From a virus: a stretch of 29,423 nt of DNA. The DNA lies in the IMG/VR virus record IMGVR_UViG_3300025154_000323, positions 1 through 29,423 of that record; one strand, given 5' to 3'. Positions 1 to 5,759 of the stretch are shown in pieces; position 1 is the stretch's first letter; each line of letters begins with the position of its first letter. Both the position numbers and the translations under genes were made by a program. The notes beneath the pieces are model-generated. The model saw nothing but the letters and a program-made list of their open reading frames with translations. It was not told the origin of the DNA and did no database searches.

Positions 1-506
1 TTGGTAGCGATCTCGAAAGCCGTGCCGGTGTAGTATCCTCTGGCGAACGGACCATCGGCGCCGCACGCCTTCATGGTCCACCCCACGGCGAGTTGGCCCA
101 CGAACCCGGCCCGGGCGAACCAGCGCGCCTCCGATGGCGATAGGTCGCCGTCCACGATCTCCGATAGACCTTCGTAGTGCCAGTGTTCCCCTGCGATCTC
201 TGCGGCCACGATATGGCTTGCCGTATGAACGATGTAGGAAGTCCCGAAGCCAGCGGCTACGCTGATGAAGTCGCCACCCTGAAAATCTTCGCGTGTTATT
301 CCGTTGTAGGTCCAACCGGAGCAACCGAAGATCGGCAAGAAGAGGAGCAGGGCCAGAAAAGCCGCGAACTTTTGCGGGCAAATTACATCCTGGCAAACGT
401 CCGCGCCCCAGGTCGATGGAGCGTCGCAGATCTCCATGCATTGCGGGTATGGGGTTTCGCGGCGTAGCTTTTGCATTTCTCTTTCCTTGCTTTCTTCGGA
501 TTGCAT
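1..506 (-). CDS. Membrane-anchored or lipoprotein-like protein, 3' end cut by window edge
   Basis: An open frame of 168 codons runs leftward off the window edge from ATG at 506, with AAAGGAGG just upstream. The first 40 residues are charged and cysteine-bearing (QCMEICD, ADVCQDVICP). A hydrophobic stretch then ends in a lipobox-like LPIFGC near residue 60. The rest contains a His-rich stretch (HTASHIVAAEIAGEHWH) and a hydrophobic C-terminal part. The internal position of the lipobox is odd: either the true start is further in, or the segment is a plain membrane anchor. It starts 11 bases after the preceding small gene, in the early leftward operon. I do not recognise the family. Membrane association is what the sequence supports. 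Confidence 0.7.
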   Translation of the reverse strand, partial: MQSEESKEREMQKLRRETPYPQCMEICDAPSTWGADVCQDVICPQKFAAFLALLLFLPIFGCSGWTYNGITREDFQGGDFISVAAGFGTSYIVHTASHIVAAEIAGEHWHYEGLSEIVDGDLSPSEARWFARAGFVGQLAVGWTMKACGADGPFARGYYTGTAFEIAT

Positions 507-516
507 GGGGCCTCCT

Positions 517-678
517 TTACTTTTCCGGACCTCCAAGGCACGACGGCTTGTCGATGTCCATTTTTCCGAACCGTTCCGCGCGCTCCTCCACGATTGCCGA
601 TGCCATCGCTTCGGGAGTGGAAACACATCTCTTTAGGTAGTCCATGGTCTTGTCGCTGACTTCGATGGTGAGTTGCAT
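517..678 (-). CDS. Small hypothetical protein, 53 aa
   Basis: The ATG at 678 is preceded by AAGGAGCGAGCA, a good ribosome binding site, so I chose it over the longer frame that begins at 792. The protein begins MQLTIEVSDKTMDYLKRC. This reads as a short beta strand followed by helices, which is reminiscent of small ribbon-helix-helix regulators, but nothing decisive is visible. The stop is 11 bases before the next gene of the same operon. Function unknown; a small DNA-binding or regulatory protein is a guess. Confidence 0.6.
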   Translation of the reverse strand: MQLTIEVSDKTMDYLKRCVSTPEAMASAIVEERAERFGKMDIDKPSCLGGPEK

Positions 679-776
679 TGCTCGCTCCTTGTGGGGTTGT
701 GATTCCATTCGGCTTCGCGATTTCGCGTGGGGCCTGGTTGAATGCGCAACCTTGTCATTCGCTTTTTTTGTCCCAT
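633..776 (-). CDS. Possible 47-aa ORF reinitiated after a three-codon minigene
   Basis: In the gap between 678 and 840, a strong AGGAGGG precedes an ATG at 787. That frame stops after three codons (ATG CGC GTT TGA), and the stop overlaps another ATG at 776 in the form TGATG. The second frame encodes 47 basic residues beginning MGQKKRMTRLRIQPGP and overlaps the start of the next gene by 46 bases. The arrangement allows termination-reinitiation, but the amino-acid composition in the overlap looks like a shadow frame. Low confidence. Confidence 0.25.
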   Translation of the reverse strand: MGQKKRMTRLRIQPGPTRNREAEWNHNPTRSEQCNSPSKSATRPWTT

Positions 777-839
777 CAAACGCGCATACCAAACCCTCCT
801 GTTTGATGTGGCGGCATCGGGCCGCCGGCCGGTCTTCGT

Positions 840-1526
840 CTATGCCGCCTCGTTGTCGATCCGCATTTGCTTATCTTCTTCCTGCTCTTCGGAGTTTCTG
901 ATAGCCTCCGCGAACGCTTGCAGGTCCGGCTTCCATAGGCCGTAAGCCTCGATCACCCGCACATGCTCTTCCACGGTGTGGCTCTCCAGCTTCCACTGGC
1001 CGCCATCCTTGCAAATGTGGTAAATCTCATGCAGCAGCAGGGCCTCGCGCTGCTCTTGCCGGAACATGGCCCACATGTCCCAAGCGATTTCTATGATGTA
1101 ATCCCAACCGTGAAGCATCTTGTTTTTCCGGCTCTGCTTGGCGCACGAACCGAGCACGATCTTGCCGTTGGTTTCGCCGTGCTTGGCCTTCATGAGGTAG
1201 GCAATTGAGGCGCGTGCGGCATCGTGATGGAAACGCTTGATGAGGTCGTGGGCCATCTGGATCAGGTAGGAGTCGGCCGGCCAGCGCTCGGGAAGGTGCT
1301 TGATCATGATCGGCTTTTTGGCCCTGAGCGCCTCCTCGATGCAATAGAGGCAGGGACCGCCGCCGATGCCGCCGGAAGGGCCGGGCATGGGGCTTTTTTC
1401 GCGTTCGCATTTGGGACATAGCGGGGCATCTTCGTTGCCAAAAATAGCCTTGTAGCGCAGCAGGAGCTGCAACTCTTGCGGGGAAAACTCTCCAAGATCA
1501 TCGTATTTCAGTTTGTGCACACTCAC
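840..1526 (-). CDS. Putative phage metallopeptidase with N-terminal zinc ribbon
   Basis: A 228-residue protein with the zinc-protease motif HEIYH at about 166-170, followed by a conserved-looking HTVEEHVRVIEAYG segment. This pattern matches the putative phage metallopeptidase family, whose substrate is unknown. The N-terminal part has two CxxC pairs (CPKC and CLYC) that could form a zinc ribbon. I chose the GTG at 1526 because AAGGAGG lies 8 bases upstream; an in-frame GTG at 1535 overlaps that site. The gene follows a small membrane-protein gene by 15 bases in the early leftward operon. Whether it is proteolytic, or only uses the fold for regulation, cannot be told from the sequence. Confidence 0.75.
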   Translation of the reverse strand: MSVHKLKYDDLGEFSPQELQLLLRYKAIFGNEDAPLCPKCEREKSPMPGPSGGIGGGPCLYCIEEALRAKKPIMIKHLPERWPADSYLIQMAHDLIKRFHHDAARASIAYLMKAKHGETNGKIVLGSCAKQSRKNKMLHGWDYIIEIAWDMWAMFRQEQREALLLHEIYHICKDGGQWKLESHTVEEHVRVIEAYGLWKPDLQAFAEAIRNSEEQEEDKQMRIDNEAA

Positions 1527-1541
1527 TTCGATCACCTCCTT

Positions 1542-1688
1542 TTAAGGCAGTAGGGCGTTGATCACGCCCCCGATGATAAAAAACACAAGCCCGAGGCCGA
1601 TCACCATGCGGATCAGTTCGGCGGGCGTGTAGGGCGCCTCGTCGATGCGCCGGGCTATTACAACCTTGTTGTTGATTCGGTGGAGCAT
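1542..1688 (-). CDS. Small membrane protein, 48 aa
   Basis: This short gene starts with ATG at 1688 behind GGAGGGTACCA and stops with TAA at 1542. The N-terminal 27 residues are polar (LHRINNKVVIARRIDEAP). Residues 28 to 46 form one hydrophobic helix (MVIGLGLVFFIIGGVINAL), giving a single-pass inner-membrane protein. The next gene's Shine-Dalgarno sequence lies just after its stop. No family recognised. In this position of a phage early operon, such proteins are sometimes exclusion or inhibitory factors, but that is speculation. Confidence 0.65.
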   Translation of the reverse strand: MLHRINNKVVIARRIDEAPYTPAELIRMVIGLGLVFFIIGGVINALLP

Positions 1689-1727
1689 TGGTACCCTCCG
1701 ATTTTATTATGTTAACCTTGGTATCAG

Positions 1728-1745
1728 TTAGGTGGTACTTAGGTG
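1728..1745. promoter_or_regulatory. Direct repeat TTAGGTG-GTAC-TTAGGTG upstream of the 1688 gene
   Basis: Two perfect 7-base copies of TTAGGTG are separated by GTAC, an 11-base period that puts both copies on one face of the helix. They lie about 40 bases upstream of the ATG at 1688. On the leftward strand the repeats are followed by CATAAT, a possible -10 box, with no good -35. This suits an activator site, but no protein can be assigned. Confidence 0.4.
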
Positions 1746-1766
1746 AACTTGCCAACGCAAATTTTT

Positions 1767-2066
1767 TTAGGGTAGAGAATCCAGTAAAGCGACAACTGCT
1801 TTTTGGTACTTCAAAAGTTTTTCTTCAAATGGAAGGATGCGAAGTTGGATCTCGATAGACCTGGAAATGAAGGTGCTCATGCCGATGCCAAGTTCGGAGC
1901 AAACGGATTGCAAGGCGCGCTTTTGGGTTTCAGTCAATTTGACCTGGGAGCCGTCCGTTTTCTTCTCAGTCTTGGGCGCGTCCCGGTAGGCGTCCAGCAT
2001 CTTATTGATCACGATGCTGCCGTGGTTATCGGAGATGTGGGTATCGATGCGGAGTTGTTCAGCCAC
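1767..2066 (-). CDS. Small DNA-binding-like protein, 99 aa
   Basis: The GTG start at 2066 overlaps the stop of the previous gene (CGTGGCTGA) and has GGGGGC upstream, so the two are translationally coupled. The C-terminal half reads as helical: a QKRALQSVCSELGIGMSTFI segment resembles a helix-turn-helix or a ribbon-helix-helix C-terminal part, and a further amphipathic helix follows. Residues 1 to 45 are polar and probably flexible. It is the third gene of the leftward early operon, after the Cro-like protein. A regulator is likely; a specific role cannot be given. Confidence 0.6.
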   Translation of the reverse strand: MAEQLRIDTHISDNHGSIVINKMLDAYRDAPKTEKKTDGSQVKLTETQKRALQSVCSELGIGMSTFISRSIEIQLRILPFEEKLLKYQKAVVALLDSLP

Positions 2067-2238
2067 GTTTGCCCCCTTTTAAAAAACGCTTCCAATCCGT
2101 TACCTTTTTCCACCGCTTCGATTCGGCTTCCTGCATCGTCGCCAGCTCGGCATCCAGCGCTTGAGATTCAGAGATCACGCGGGCCGTGAATGCGGCCAGG
2201 CGCTGGCGGGCATGGGCGATCTTTTGTTCTGCCGTCAT
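2059..2238 (-). CDS. Small helical protein, 59 aa
   Basis: ATG at 2238 overlaps the TGA of the Cro-like gene (ATGA), and the gene ends by overlapping the start of the next one at 2066. The product begins MTAEQKIAHARQRLAAFTAR and is almost entirely charged and amphipathic, with a Trp/Lys-rich C-terminus (KRWKKVTDWKRFLKGGKR). It looks like one long helix or coiled coil. Overlaps on both ends support it as a genuine gene despite its size. Function unknown. Confidence 0.6.
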   Translation of the reverse strand: MTAEQKIAHARQRLAAFTARVISESQALDAELATMQEAESKRWKKVTDWKRFLKGGKRG

Positions 2239-2456
2239 GCCGCCCTCCGCGCTGCTTCGATCATGGCGGCCTTGCGCTCGTCGGGCGTGCCGTAGAGCCA
2301 GATGGTGGCCTCAATGCCGGTGATAGCCTCAAGCTCCTTGGCCCTGGAGCTGCCGACAGGCTTGTGGCCGTTAGCGTAATCGGATAGAAGGCGCGGCTTG
2401 ATGCCGGTCACGTCCGAAAGCTTTGTGAGAATTCCGTCAGGTAGTTTCGTCTGCAT
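2235..2456 (-). CDS. Cro-like HTH transcriptional regulator
   Basis: A 73-residue protein with a helix-turn-helix spread over about residues 9 to 46 (LTKLSDVTGIKPRLLSDYA, then a HKPVGSSRAKELEAITGI helix). It is the first gene read leftward from the divergent control region, the classical place for Cro. The ATG at 2456 follows GGGGGATTAAAAAC, so its ribosome binding site coincides with the outermost operator copy. The protein probably represses one or both switch promoters and commits the phage to lytic growth. It is shorter than most Xre-family regulators and has no second domain. Confidence 0.75.
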   Translation of the reverse strand: MQTKLPDGILTKLSDVTGIKPRLLSDYANGHKPVGSSRAKELEAITGIEATIWLYGTPDERKAAMIEAARRAA

Positions 2457-2460
2457 GTTT

Positions 2461-2570
2461 TTAATCCCCCATTTTTGGGGACTATGTACGAAGATTTAGG
2501 GGATGTCAAGGGCATTTTTTCCTAATTTTTTGGGGATTGCGCTACGGTTACCCCAATGTTAGGGGATTAA
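2461..2570. promoter_or_regulatory. Five-site operator array of the lysis-lysogeny switch
   Basis: The 115-base divergent gap holds repeated copies of a G4 motif: TTAATCCCC at 2461-2469 (reverse orientation), TTAGGGGAT at 2496-2504, TTTGGGGATT at 2529-2538, TTACCCCAAT at 2548-2557 (reverse) and TTAGGGGATTAA at 2559-2570. A further TTGGGGACTA lies at 2475-2484. The first and last copies sit at the ribosome binding sites of the Cro-like and CI-like genes, and the second sits inside the leftward promoter. The density and placement fit operators for the two HTH proteins. The assignment is inferred from position. Confidence 0.65.
2481..2509 (-). promoter_or_regulatory. Leftward sigma70 promoter of the early operon
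   Basis: On the minus strand TTGACA (2509-2504) and CATAGT (2486-2481) are separated by exactly 17 bases, a near-consensus sigma70 promoter reading toward the Cro-like gene. An operator copy covers the spacer next to the -35, and another lies just downstream of the -10. A bound repressor would therefore block it directly. No equally clear promoter is visible for the rightward repressor gene. Confidence 0.75.
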
Positions 2571-2571
2571 T

Positions 2572-2946
2572 ATGGAAAATCCGCAGGATGTGTTCCGCAA
2601 AAAATTATGGGAAATAATCAAGGAAAGGGGGTTGCGGCAGGGGTTTGCGGAAGGCGTGGGGGTCAATAATAAATGGATGAACGATTTTTTGGCAGGTCGA
2701 AAACCATTGAGCCAATCAAAGCAAGCCGATGTGGCGAGGGTGCTCGGCATCCAATATTATGAGATGTTCAAGCCAGATACGGAACCGCTTGAATTGAAAA
2801 CAGACACAGGAGGCGACAACACGATGGATCTCGTGATGGCCATAGAGAGGCTGGCGAAAGAAAACGCACAACTCGAAATGGAAGTTGAGCGGCTAAGGGC
2901 AGAAATCGCAAGTTTCAAGTCAAGGGGGTCCAGCGGCTCCCATTAA
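2572..2946 (+). CDS. CI-like HTH repressor with C-terminal coiled coil
   Basis: A 124-residue protein read rightward from the switch. Residues 8 to 65 form an Xre-type helix-turn-helix (KKLWEIIKERGLRQGFAEGV, then KPLSQSKQADVARVLGI). After a polar linker, residues 86 to 118 form a heptad-patterned helix (IERLAKENAQLEMEVERLR) that should dimerise or tetramerise it. There is no S24/LexA-type peptidase domain, so induction by RecA-stimulated self-cleavage is not expected. The ATG at 2572 follows AGGGGATTAAT, which is both ribosome binding site and operator, suggesting autoregulation. It heads the operon that includes the PAS-like protein, the lipoprotein and the integrase. Confidence 0.75.
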   Translation: MENPQDVFRKKLWEIIKERGLRQGFAEGVGVNNKWMNDFLAGRKPLSQSKQADVARVLGIQYYEMFKPDTEPLELKTDTGGDNTMDLVMAIERLAKENAQLEMEVERLRAEIASFKSRGSSGSH

Positions 2947-2984
2947 CCCGGAGAAGCGATCGTCCGGAACCGCTGGAGAGTTGC

Positions 2985-3365
2985 GTGGCTATAGCCATTC
3001 TCGACCACTCCGGGCGAATTAAAAGCATAACCTATGATCGATTGATGGCCCTCAATCCGTCGCGCCTAAAAACCATACGCGGGCGGCCATTCCACAGACT
3101 GCCGTGGTACGAAGAAAAGGACTCCAAAAAGATAGCCGGAGCGATACGAATGGCGGCGGCGGGAGAGGCGGTAACGATAGAGTTTCGGGCGATAGATATC
3201 AATAATGGAGAGGCCCACCATAGGCGGGCCATATTCGTCCCTCGCGGTGCATTTGTGGCGGTCAAAATTTTTGGGGAGTCAAACCATGGCGCGAATGCTT
3301 TTAGTGGTTCTGGTGCTCGTCGGGTGCGCGGGGTCTCCGATGGCTGTATCCATGATGAGCATTGA
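2985..3365 (+). CDS. Stand-alone PAS-like protein
   Basis: The GTG start at 2985 is preceded by CTGGAGAG. Residues 1 to about 95 read as a compact PAS fold: AIAILDHSGRIKSIT at the start, a PFHRLPWYEEKDSKKIAGAI helix region, then a GEAVTIEFRAID strand and a final VAVKIF strand. No output domain is attached. The last 27 residues overlap the lipoprotein gene by 80 bases and look like out-of-frame extension rather than folded protein. Its place directly after the repressor suggests that it tunes repressor activity in response to a ligand or redox signal; this is inference. The family assignment rests on pattern, without a search. Confidence 0.55.
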   Translation: MAIAILDHSGRIKSITYDRLMALNPSRLKTIRGRPFHRLPWYEEKDSKKIAGAIRMAAAGEAVTIEFRAIDINNGEAHHRRAIFVPRGAFVAVKIFGESNHGANAFSGSGARRVRGVSDGCIHDEH

Positions 3366-3684
3366 CGAACTCGCTCGGCAAGACACCAATTCGATCTGCG
3401 CGGCCTACCATGTCAGCCCATCGGCAAAGATAGAAAGTGAAATCAGGCTGCGCCGGGTCGTGACCGAAGCCGAATGGAAGGAGATCGAGACGCGCAGCAT
3501 CGTGATCGGCATGGGCGAGTGCGCCCTGCTCTGCTCGTGGGGAACTCCTGGGCCGTGGGGCCGCATTCACGATTATGTGCAGGCCGGCGCCAGTATTCGG
3601 CAATACGTTTATAGACCATGCACATCCTGCAGGACCAAATTCGTTTACGTCGAGCGCGGTCGCGTCACGGCGTGGAGCAATTAA
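3286..3684 (+). CDS. Small lipoprotein, BamE/SmpA-like pattern
   Basis: I chose ATG at 3286 because GGGGAG lies 7 bases upstream and it gives a clean lipoprotein signal: MARMLLVVLVLVGCAG, with lipobox LVGC and predicted acylated Cys14. The 132-residue product has a C-terminal part with an IGMGECALLCSWGTPG turn and a final KFVYVERGRVTAW strand. That pattern is typical of small exported proteins resembling BamE/SmpA. It carries a CTSC pair. It lies between the PAS-like gene and the integrase in the repressor operon, so it should be made in the lysogen. Surface lipoproteins in this position of other phages block superinfection; that role is an inference here. Confidence 0.7.
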   Translation: MARMLLVVLVLVGCAGSPMAVSMMSIDELARQDTNSICAAYHVSPSAKIESEIRLRRVVTEAEWKEIETRSIVIGMGECALLCSWGTPGPWGRIHDYVQAGASIRQYVYRPCTSCRTKFVYVERGRVTAWSN

Positions 3685-4779
3685 ATGGCAGTCGGCCAAA
3701 AGGATGACGGCCGCTGGTACGTCGCCGGCCGGAAAGGCTACTGGCCAGATGAGCCGAACCGAACCCGGGAATACTTTGGACGGGGCGCCGTGGCCGAGGC
3801 TCGGGCCCGGGCTCGAGACATGGAGCTCGGCGGCCGGCGGTCGCTTCGGCCAGCACCGGAGGGTCCCAGGTTCGCGGAGATTGCCAAGGATTACCTTGCG
3901 GCCAAGAACTTTAGGGAAAAGAGCCGCAAGGAGCTGGAAATCCGCCTGACGGCCATTATTCTGCCGTCCATCGGCAACCATGTGGCATCCAGCATAACGC
4001 CGGAGGATGTCGATCAGTTCGTGGAAAGTCGCCGCCGGCACATGACTAAAAAAGGTACGTTCGTTCGCGGGTCCACGATCCGGCGCGAGGTGACCGATAT
4101 TAAGTCGATCTTGTCCTGGGCGGCGGATAAGAAACGCCGGCCTCCGCTGATCCCCATACACCCACTGGCCGGGTACGAGTTGCCCGAAGCGGATGATGAT
4201 GTGATCATCCCGCCGACACCAGAAGAGGCTGAGGCGATCTATCAGGCCGCCGTGCCGCATCTGCGGCGGGCGATCATCCTATCTTGGTATCTGGGGTTGC
4301 GCCCCGGGGCCGTGGAGCTGCTTTCGCTCACCTGGGTGGACGTCAGCGAGGCCGCTGGGCTGATCCGCGTCACGTCGGCGCATAAGGGCGGCGCGCGGTT
4401 TCGAGATGTGCCGATCCATGCCGGCCTGCAAGTGCATCTCGATGCGTGGAAAAAAGAGGACGGGGGCAAGGGGCCTTTAATAAGGTATGGGCGCAGGGCT
4501 ATTTTAAAGATCCAAACGTCCTGGGAAAACGCGCTACAGCGGGCAGGTATCCGGAGGAGATTGCGGCCCTATGATCTGCGGCATGCGTTCATCACGAGGG
4601 CGCTCTCGGAGGGCGCAGACATCGGGGCGGTTTCGAACCTGGTGGGGTCGTCGCCGGAGACGATCCGGAGACACTACCAGTATGTGTCCAGGGCTATGGA
4701 GCGGCGGACTGTGGGGATGATTGCGGCTTTGGATGTTGTGCCAAGTGTACCAAGGACCAAGGGCAAAAAAAAGAAATGA
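3685..4779 (+). CDS. int: Tyrosine recombinase, phage integrase
   Basis: A 364-residue site-specific recombinase whose ATG directly follows the stop of the lipoprotein gene. Residues 60 to 145 form the SAM-like core-binding domain, and the catalytic domain covers about 175-345. Visible active-site residues are Arg206 (GLRPG), Lys234 (AHKGG), Arg299 (PYDLRH) and the nucleophile Tyr331 (RRHYQYV). The two positions usually held by His are Tyr296 and, by spacing, Ser322; such replacements occur in many phage integrases. The attachment site lies 25 bases downstream. The enzyme should integrate the phage at a tRNA-Val gene. No excisionase is recognised in the window. Confidence 0.93.
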   Translation: MAVGQKDDGRWYVAGRKGYWPDEPNRTREYFGRGAVAEARARARDMELGGRRSLRPAPEGPRFAEIAKDYLAAKNFREKSRKELEIRLTAIILPSIGNHVASSITPEDVDQFVESRRRHMTKKGTFVRGSTIRREVTDIKSILSWAADKKRRPPLIPIHPLAGYELPEADDDVIIPPTPEEAEAIYQAAVPHLRRAIILSWYLGLRPGAVELLSLTWVDVSEAAGLIRVTSAHKGGARFRDVPIHAGLQVHLDAWKKEDGGKGPLIRYGRRAILKIQTSWENALQRAGIRRRLRPYDLRHAFITRALSEGADIGAVSNLVGSSPETIRRHYQYVSRAMERRTVGMIAALDVVPSVPRTKGKKKK

Positions 4780-4803
4780 TGGTAAGTTGTTGCAAAAACT
4801 AAG

Positions 4804-4855
4804 TATTGCCTTCACACGGTGGAAGTCGGGGGTCCGAATCCCTCACCGCCTACCA
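4804..4855 (+). other. attP: 3' half of a tRNA-Val(CAC) gene
   Basis: The bases fold as the 3' half of a tRNA. The anticodon stem is TTGCC/GGTGG around loop TTCACAC (anticodon CAC, Val), with variable AAGTC. The T-arm is GGGGG/CCCTC around TCCGAAT, followed by the acceptor strand ACCGCCT, discriminator A and CCA at 4853-4855. No D-arm or 5' acceptor strand exists upstream, where the integrase ends at 4779. This is the segment a phage carries to rebuild the tRNA gene on integration. The identity core may start anywhere from about 4804 and may extend past 4855. Confidence 0.85.
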
Positions 4856-4865
4856 AGCGAAATTA

Positions 4866-4895
4866 AAGGGGATTCTGATAAAACGGAATCCCCTT
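4866..4895. terminator. Perfect 10-bp hairpin after attP
   Basis: AAGGGGATTC (4866-4875) and GAATCCCCTT (4886-4895) form a perfect 10-bp stem with a 10-base loop, followed on the plus strand by CACTTTTCCGGTTTT. It can end transcription from the integrase, and perhaps from the tRNA in the lysogen, and it separates the converging integrase and small-gene operons. It may be host tRNA terminator carried with the att core. Confidence 0.7.
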
Positions 4896-4920
4896 CACTT
4901 TTCCGGTTTTGGTACATTTT

Positions 4921-5000
4921 CGTTTGTCAGGGAGCGTCAAACGAGTTGCAGCGTTATCGCTATGCCATTCCTTCGGCACTCTGTTTTGATGGATGCCGAA
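4921..5000. repeat. Two inverted repeats between attP and the small-gene operon
   Basis: CGTTTG (4921-4926) faces CAAACG (4938-4943), and TTCGGCA (4972-4978) faces TGCCGAA (4994-5000). This 160-base stretch shows no convincing gene. The second repeat lies just past the stop of the leftward gene at 5020 and could be a weak terminator without a U-tract. Either could also be an integrase or excisionase arm site, given the distance to attP. Confidence 0.4.
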
Positions 5001-5019
5001 ACCCTCTGTATGCCGGCCA

Positions 5020-5166
5020 TTATCGCTTCTTATCCTCCTTCCGCCGGTGGTCCTCCAGTACTATCCGCGCATAATCAGACGCCGATCGGCGCTCCTTCTC
5101 GGCCCGATCCTCCAGCCACTTTTTAAGCTCAGGCTCGACCCTGATAAACATCGGCACCTTGGGCAT
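5020..5166 (-). CDS. Small ribbon-helix-helix-like DNA-binding protein, 48 aa
   Basis: ATG at 5166 is preceded by AAGGAGGATTT, an excellent ribosome binding site, and the stop is TAA at 5020. The product begins MPKVPMFIRVEPELKKWLED and continues with an ERRSASDYARIVLED helix. This strand-helix-helix pattern is that of Arc/MetJ-type (ribbon-helix-helix) proteins. It is the last of three small genes under a strong promoter and lies beside attP. It could regulate the small operon, or act in excision or control. No toxin partner is obvious. Confidence 0.7.
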   Translation of the reverse strand: MPKVPMFIRVEPELKKWLEDRAEKERRSASDYARIVLEDHRRKEDKKR

Positions 5167-5205
5167 AAATCCTCCTTGTCTGGCCCGGTTGCCCGGGCCT
5201 TGGGG

Positions 5206-5466
5206 TTAATCCGATTCACTGGCGCTCTTGAGCCGCTCCACTGCCGCCAAAGCCCTGGCGTGTGCCTTTGGCGATTGCGACAAAAACCGCATCATGTCCT
5301 CATGGTCTGCTCGCTCCGGGTCTATGTTGACGATGATGTAGGATGCAACCGGCAGGCCGTTGTAGATATCATCTGGCCCGTAGGCTTGACCGTCGATAAT
5401 GGCTACCGGCAGCCCATGGCTTGATGATGGGTGATCGGTTGATAGGGTGATGTCAATCCGTTTCAT
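5206..5466 (-). CDS. Hypothetical phage protein, 86 aa
   Basis: ATG at 5466 follows GGAAAGACCC, and the product begins MKRIDITLSTDHPSSSHGLP. It has an alpha/beta pattern: strands around VAIIDGQAY and ASYIIVNI, then an acidic-start helix and a second helix (SPKAHARALAAVERLKSA). It has no cysteines and no membrane segment. It is the middle gene of the trio between 5699 and 5020. I do not recognise it. Confidence 0.65.
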   Translation of the reverse strand: MKRIDITLSTDHPSSSHGLPVAIIDGQAYGPDDIYNGLPVASYIIVNIDPERADHEDMMRFLSQSPKAHARALAAVERLKSASESD

Positions 5467-5495
5467 GGGTCTTTCCTTTCTGGCCCGAGGGCCGG

Positions 5496-5699
5496 TTAAT
5501 TCCCGAGTTCGTCGTTGATGTATTCGTTCACTGCGGCGCGGTCTGCCTCTGCCCTCTTGTCACAACGCCAACAATTCGCTGTTTTTTGATCTATTCGTCT
5601 TGCAGTGACTTCATGCCCACAATCAAGATGTGCGATTTTATGGAACTTGTTACCTACCATGATTTTCCCGAAGGTGACTTTCAGCACATTGCGTTTCAT
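5496..5699 (-). CDS. Small zinc-ribbon-like protein, 67 aa
   Basis: I chose ATG at 5699 because GGGGGAGGGAAC precedes it; longer in-frame starts fall upstream of or inside the promoter. The 67-residue product has an HLDCGHE motif near residue 26 and a CWRC motif near 43, four ligands spaced as in a zinc ribbon. It is the first gene after the promoter at 5731-5759 and before two other small genes. Nucleic-acid or protein binding is likely; the exact role is unknown. Confidence 0.65.
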   Translation of the reverse strand: MKRNVLKVTFGKIMVGNKFHKIAHLDCGHEVTARRIDQKTANCWRCDKRAEADRAAVNEYINDELGN

Positions 5700-5730
5700 G
5701 TTCCCTCCCCCTGTTTGATTGTTTAGCCTC

Positions 5731-5759
5731 ATAATACATACGAGCGCATACGATGTCAA
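5731..5759 (-). promoter_or_regulatory. Near-consensus sigma70 promoter for the attP-proximal trio
   Basis: On the minus strand a perfect -35 TTGACA (5759-5754) and a -10 TATTAT (5736-5731) are separated by 17 bases. The start point would be about 25 bases upstream of the ATG at 5699. The spacer region contains two CATACGA copies on the plus strand, a possible operator. It lies just past the late-operon terminator, so the trio has its own transcription. Confidence 0.85.

Noticed and set aside
3301-4260. Minus-strand ORF of 319 codons opposite lipoprotein and integrase
   Set aside because: Antisense to two well-supported genes, rich in Arg and Pro, without recognisable motifs.
4804-4855. Complete tRNA gene
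   Set aside because: Only the anticodon arm, T-arm and 3' acceptor strand are present; upstream bases do not form a D-arm or the matching 5' acceptor AGGCGGT.
5020-5466. Toxin-antitoxin pair formed by the ribbon-helix-helix protein and its neighbour
   Set aside because: The neighbour has no RelE, MazF, PIN or other toxin pattern that I can see, and the usual antitoxin-toxin overlap is missing.
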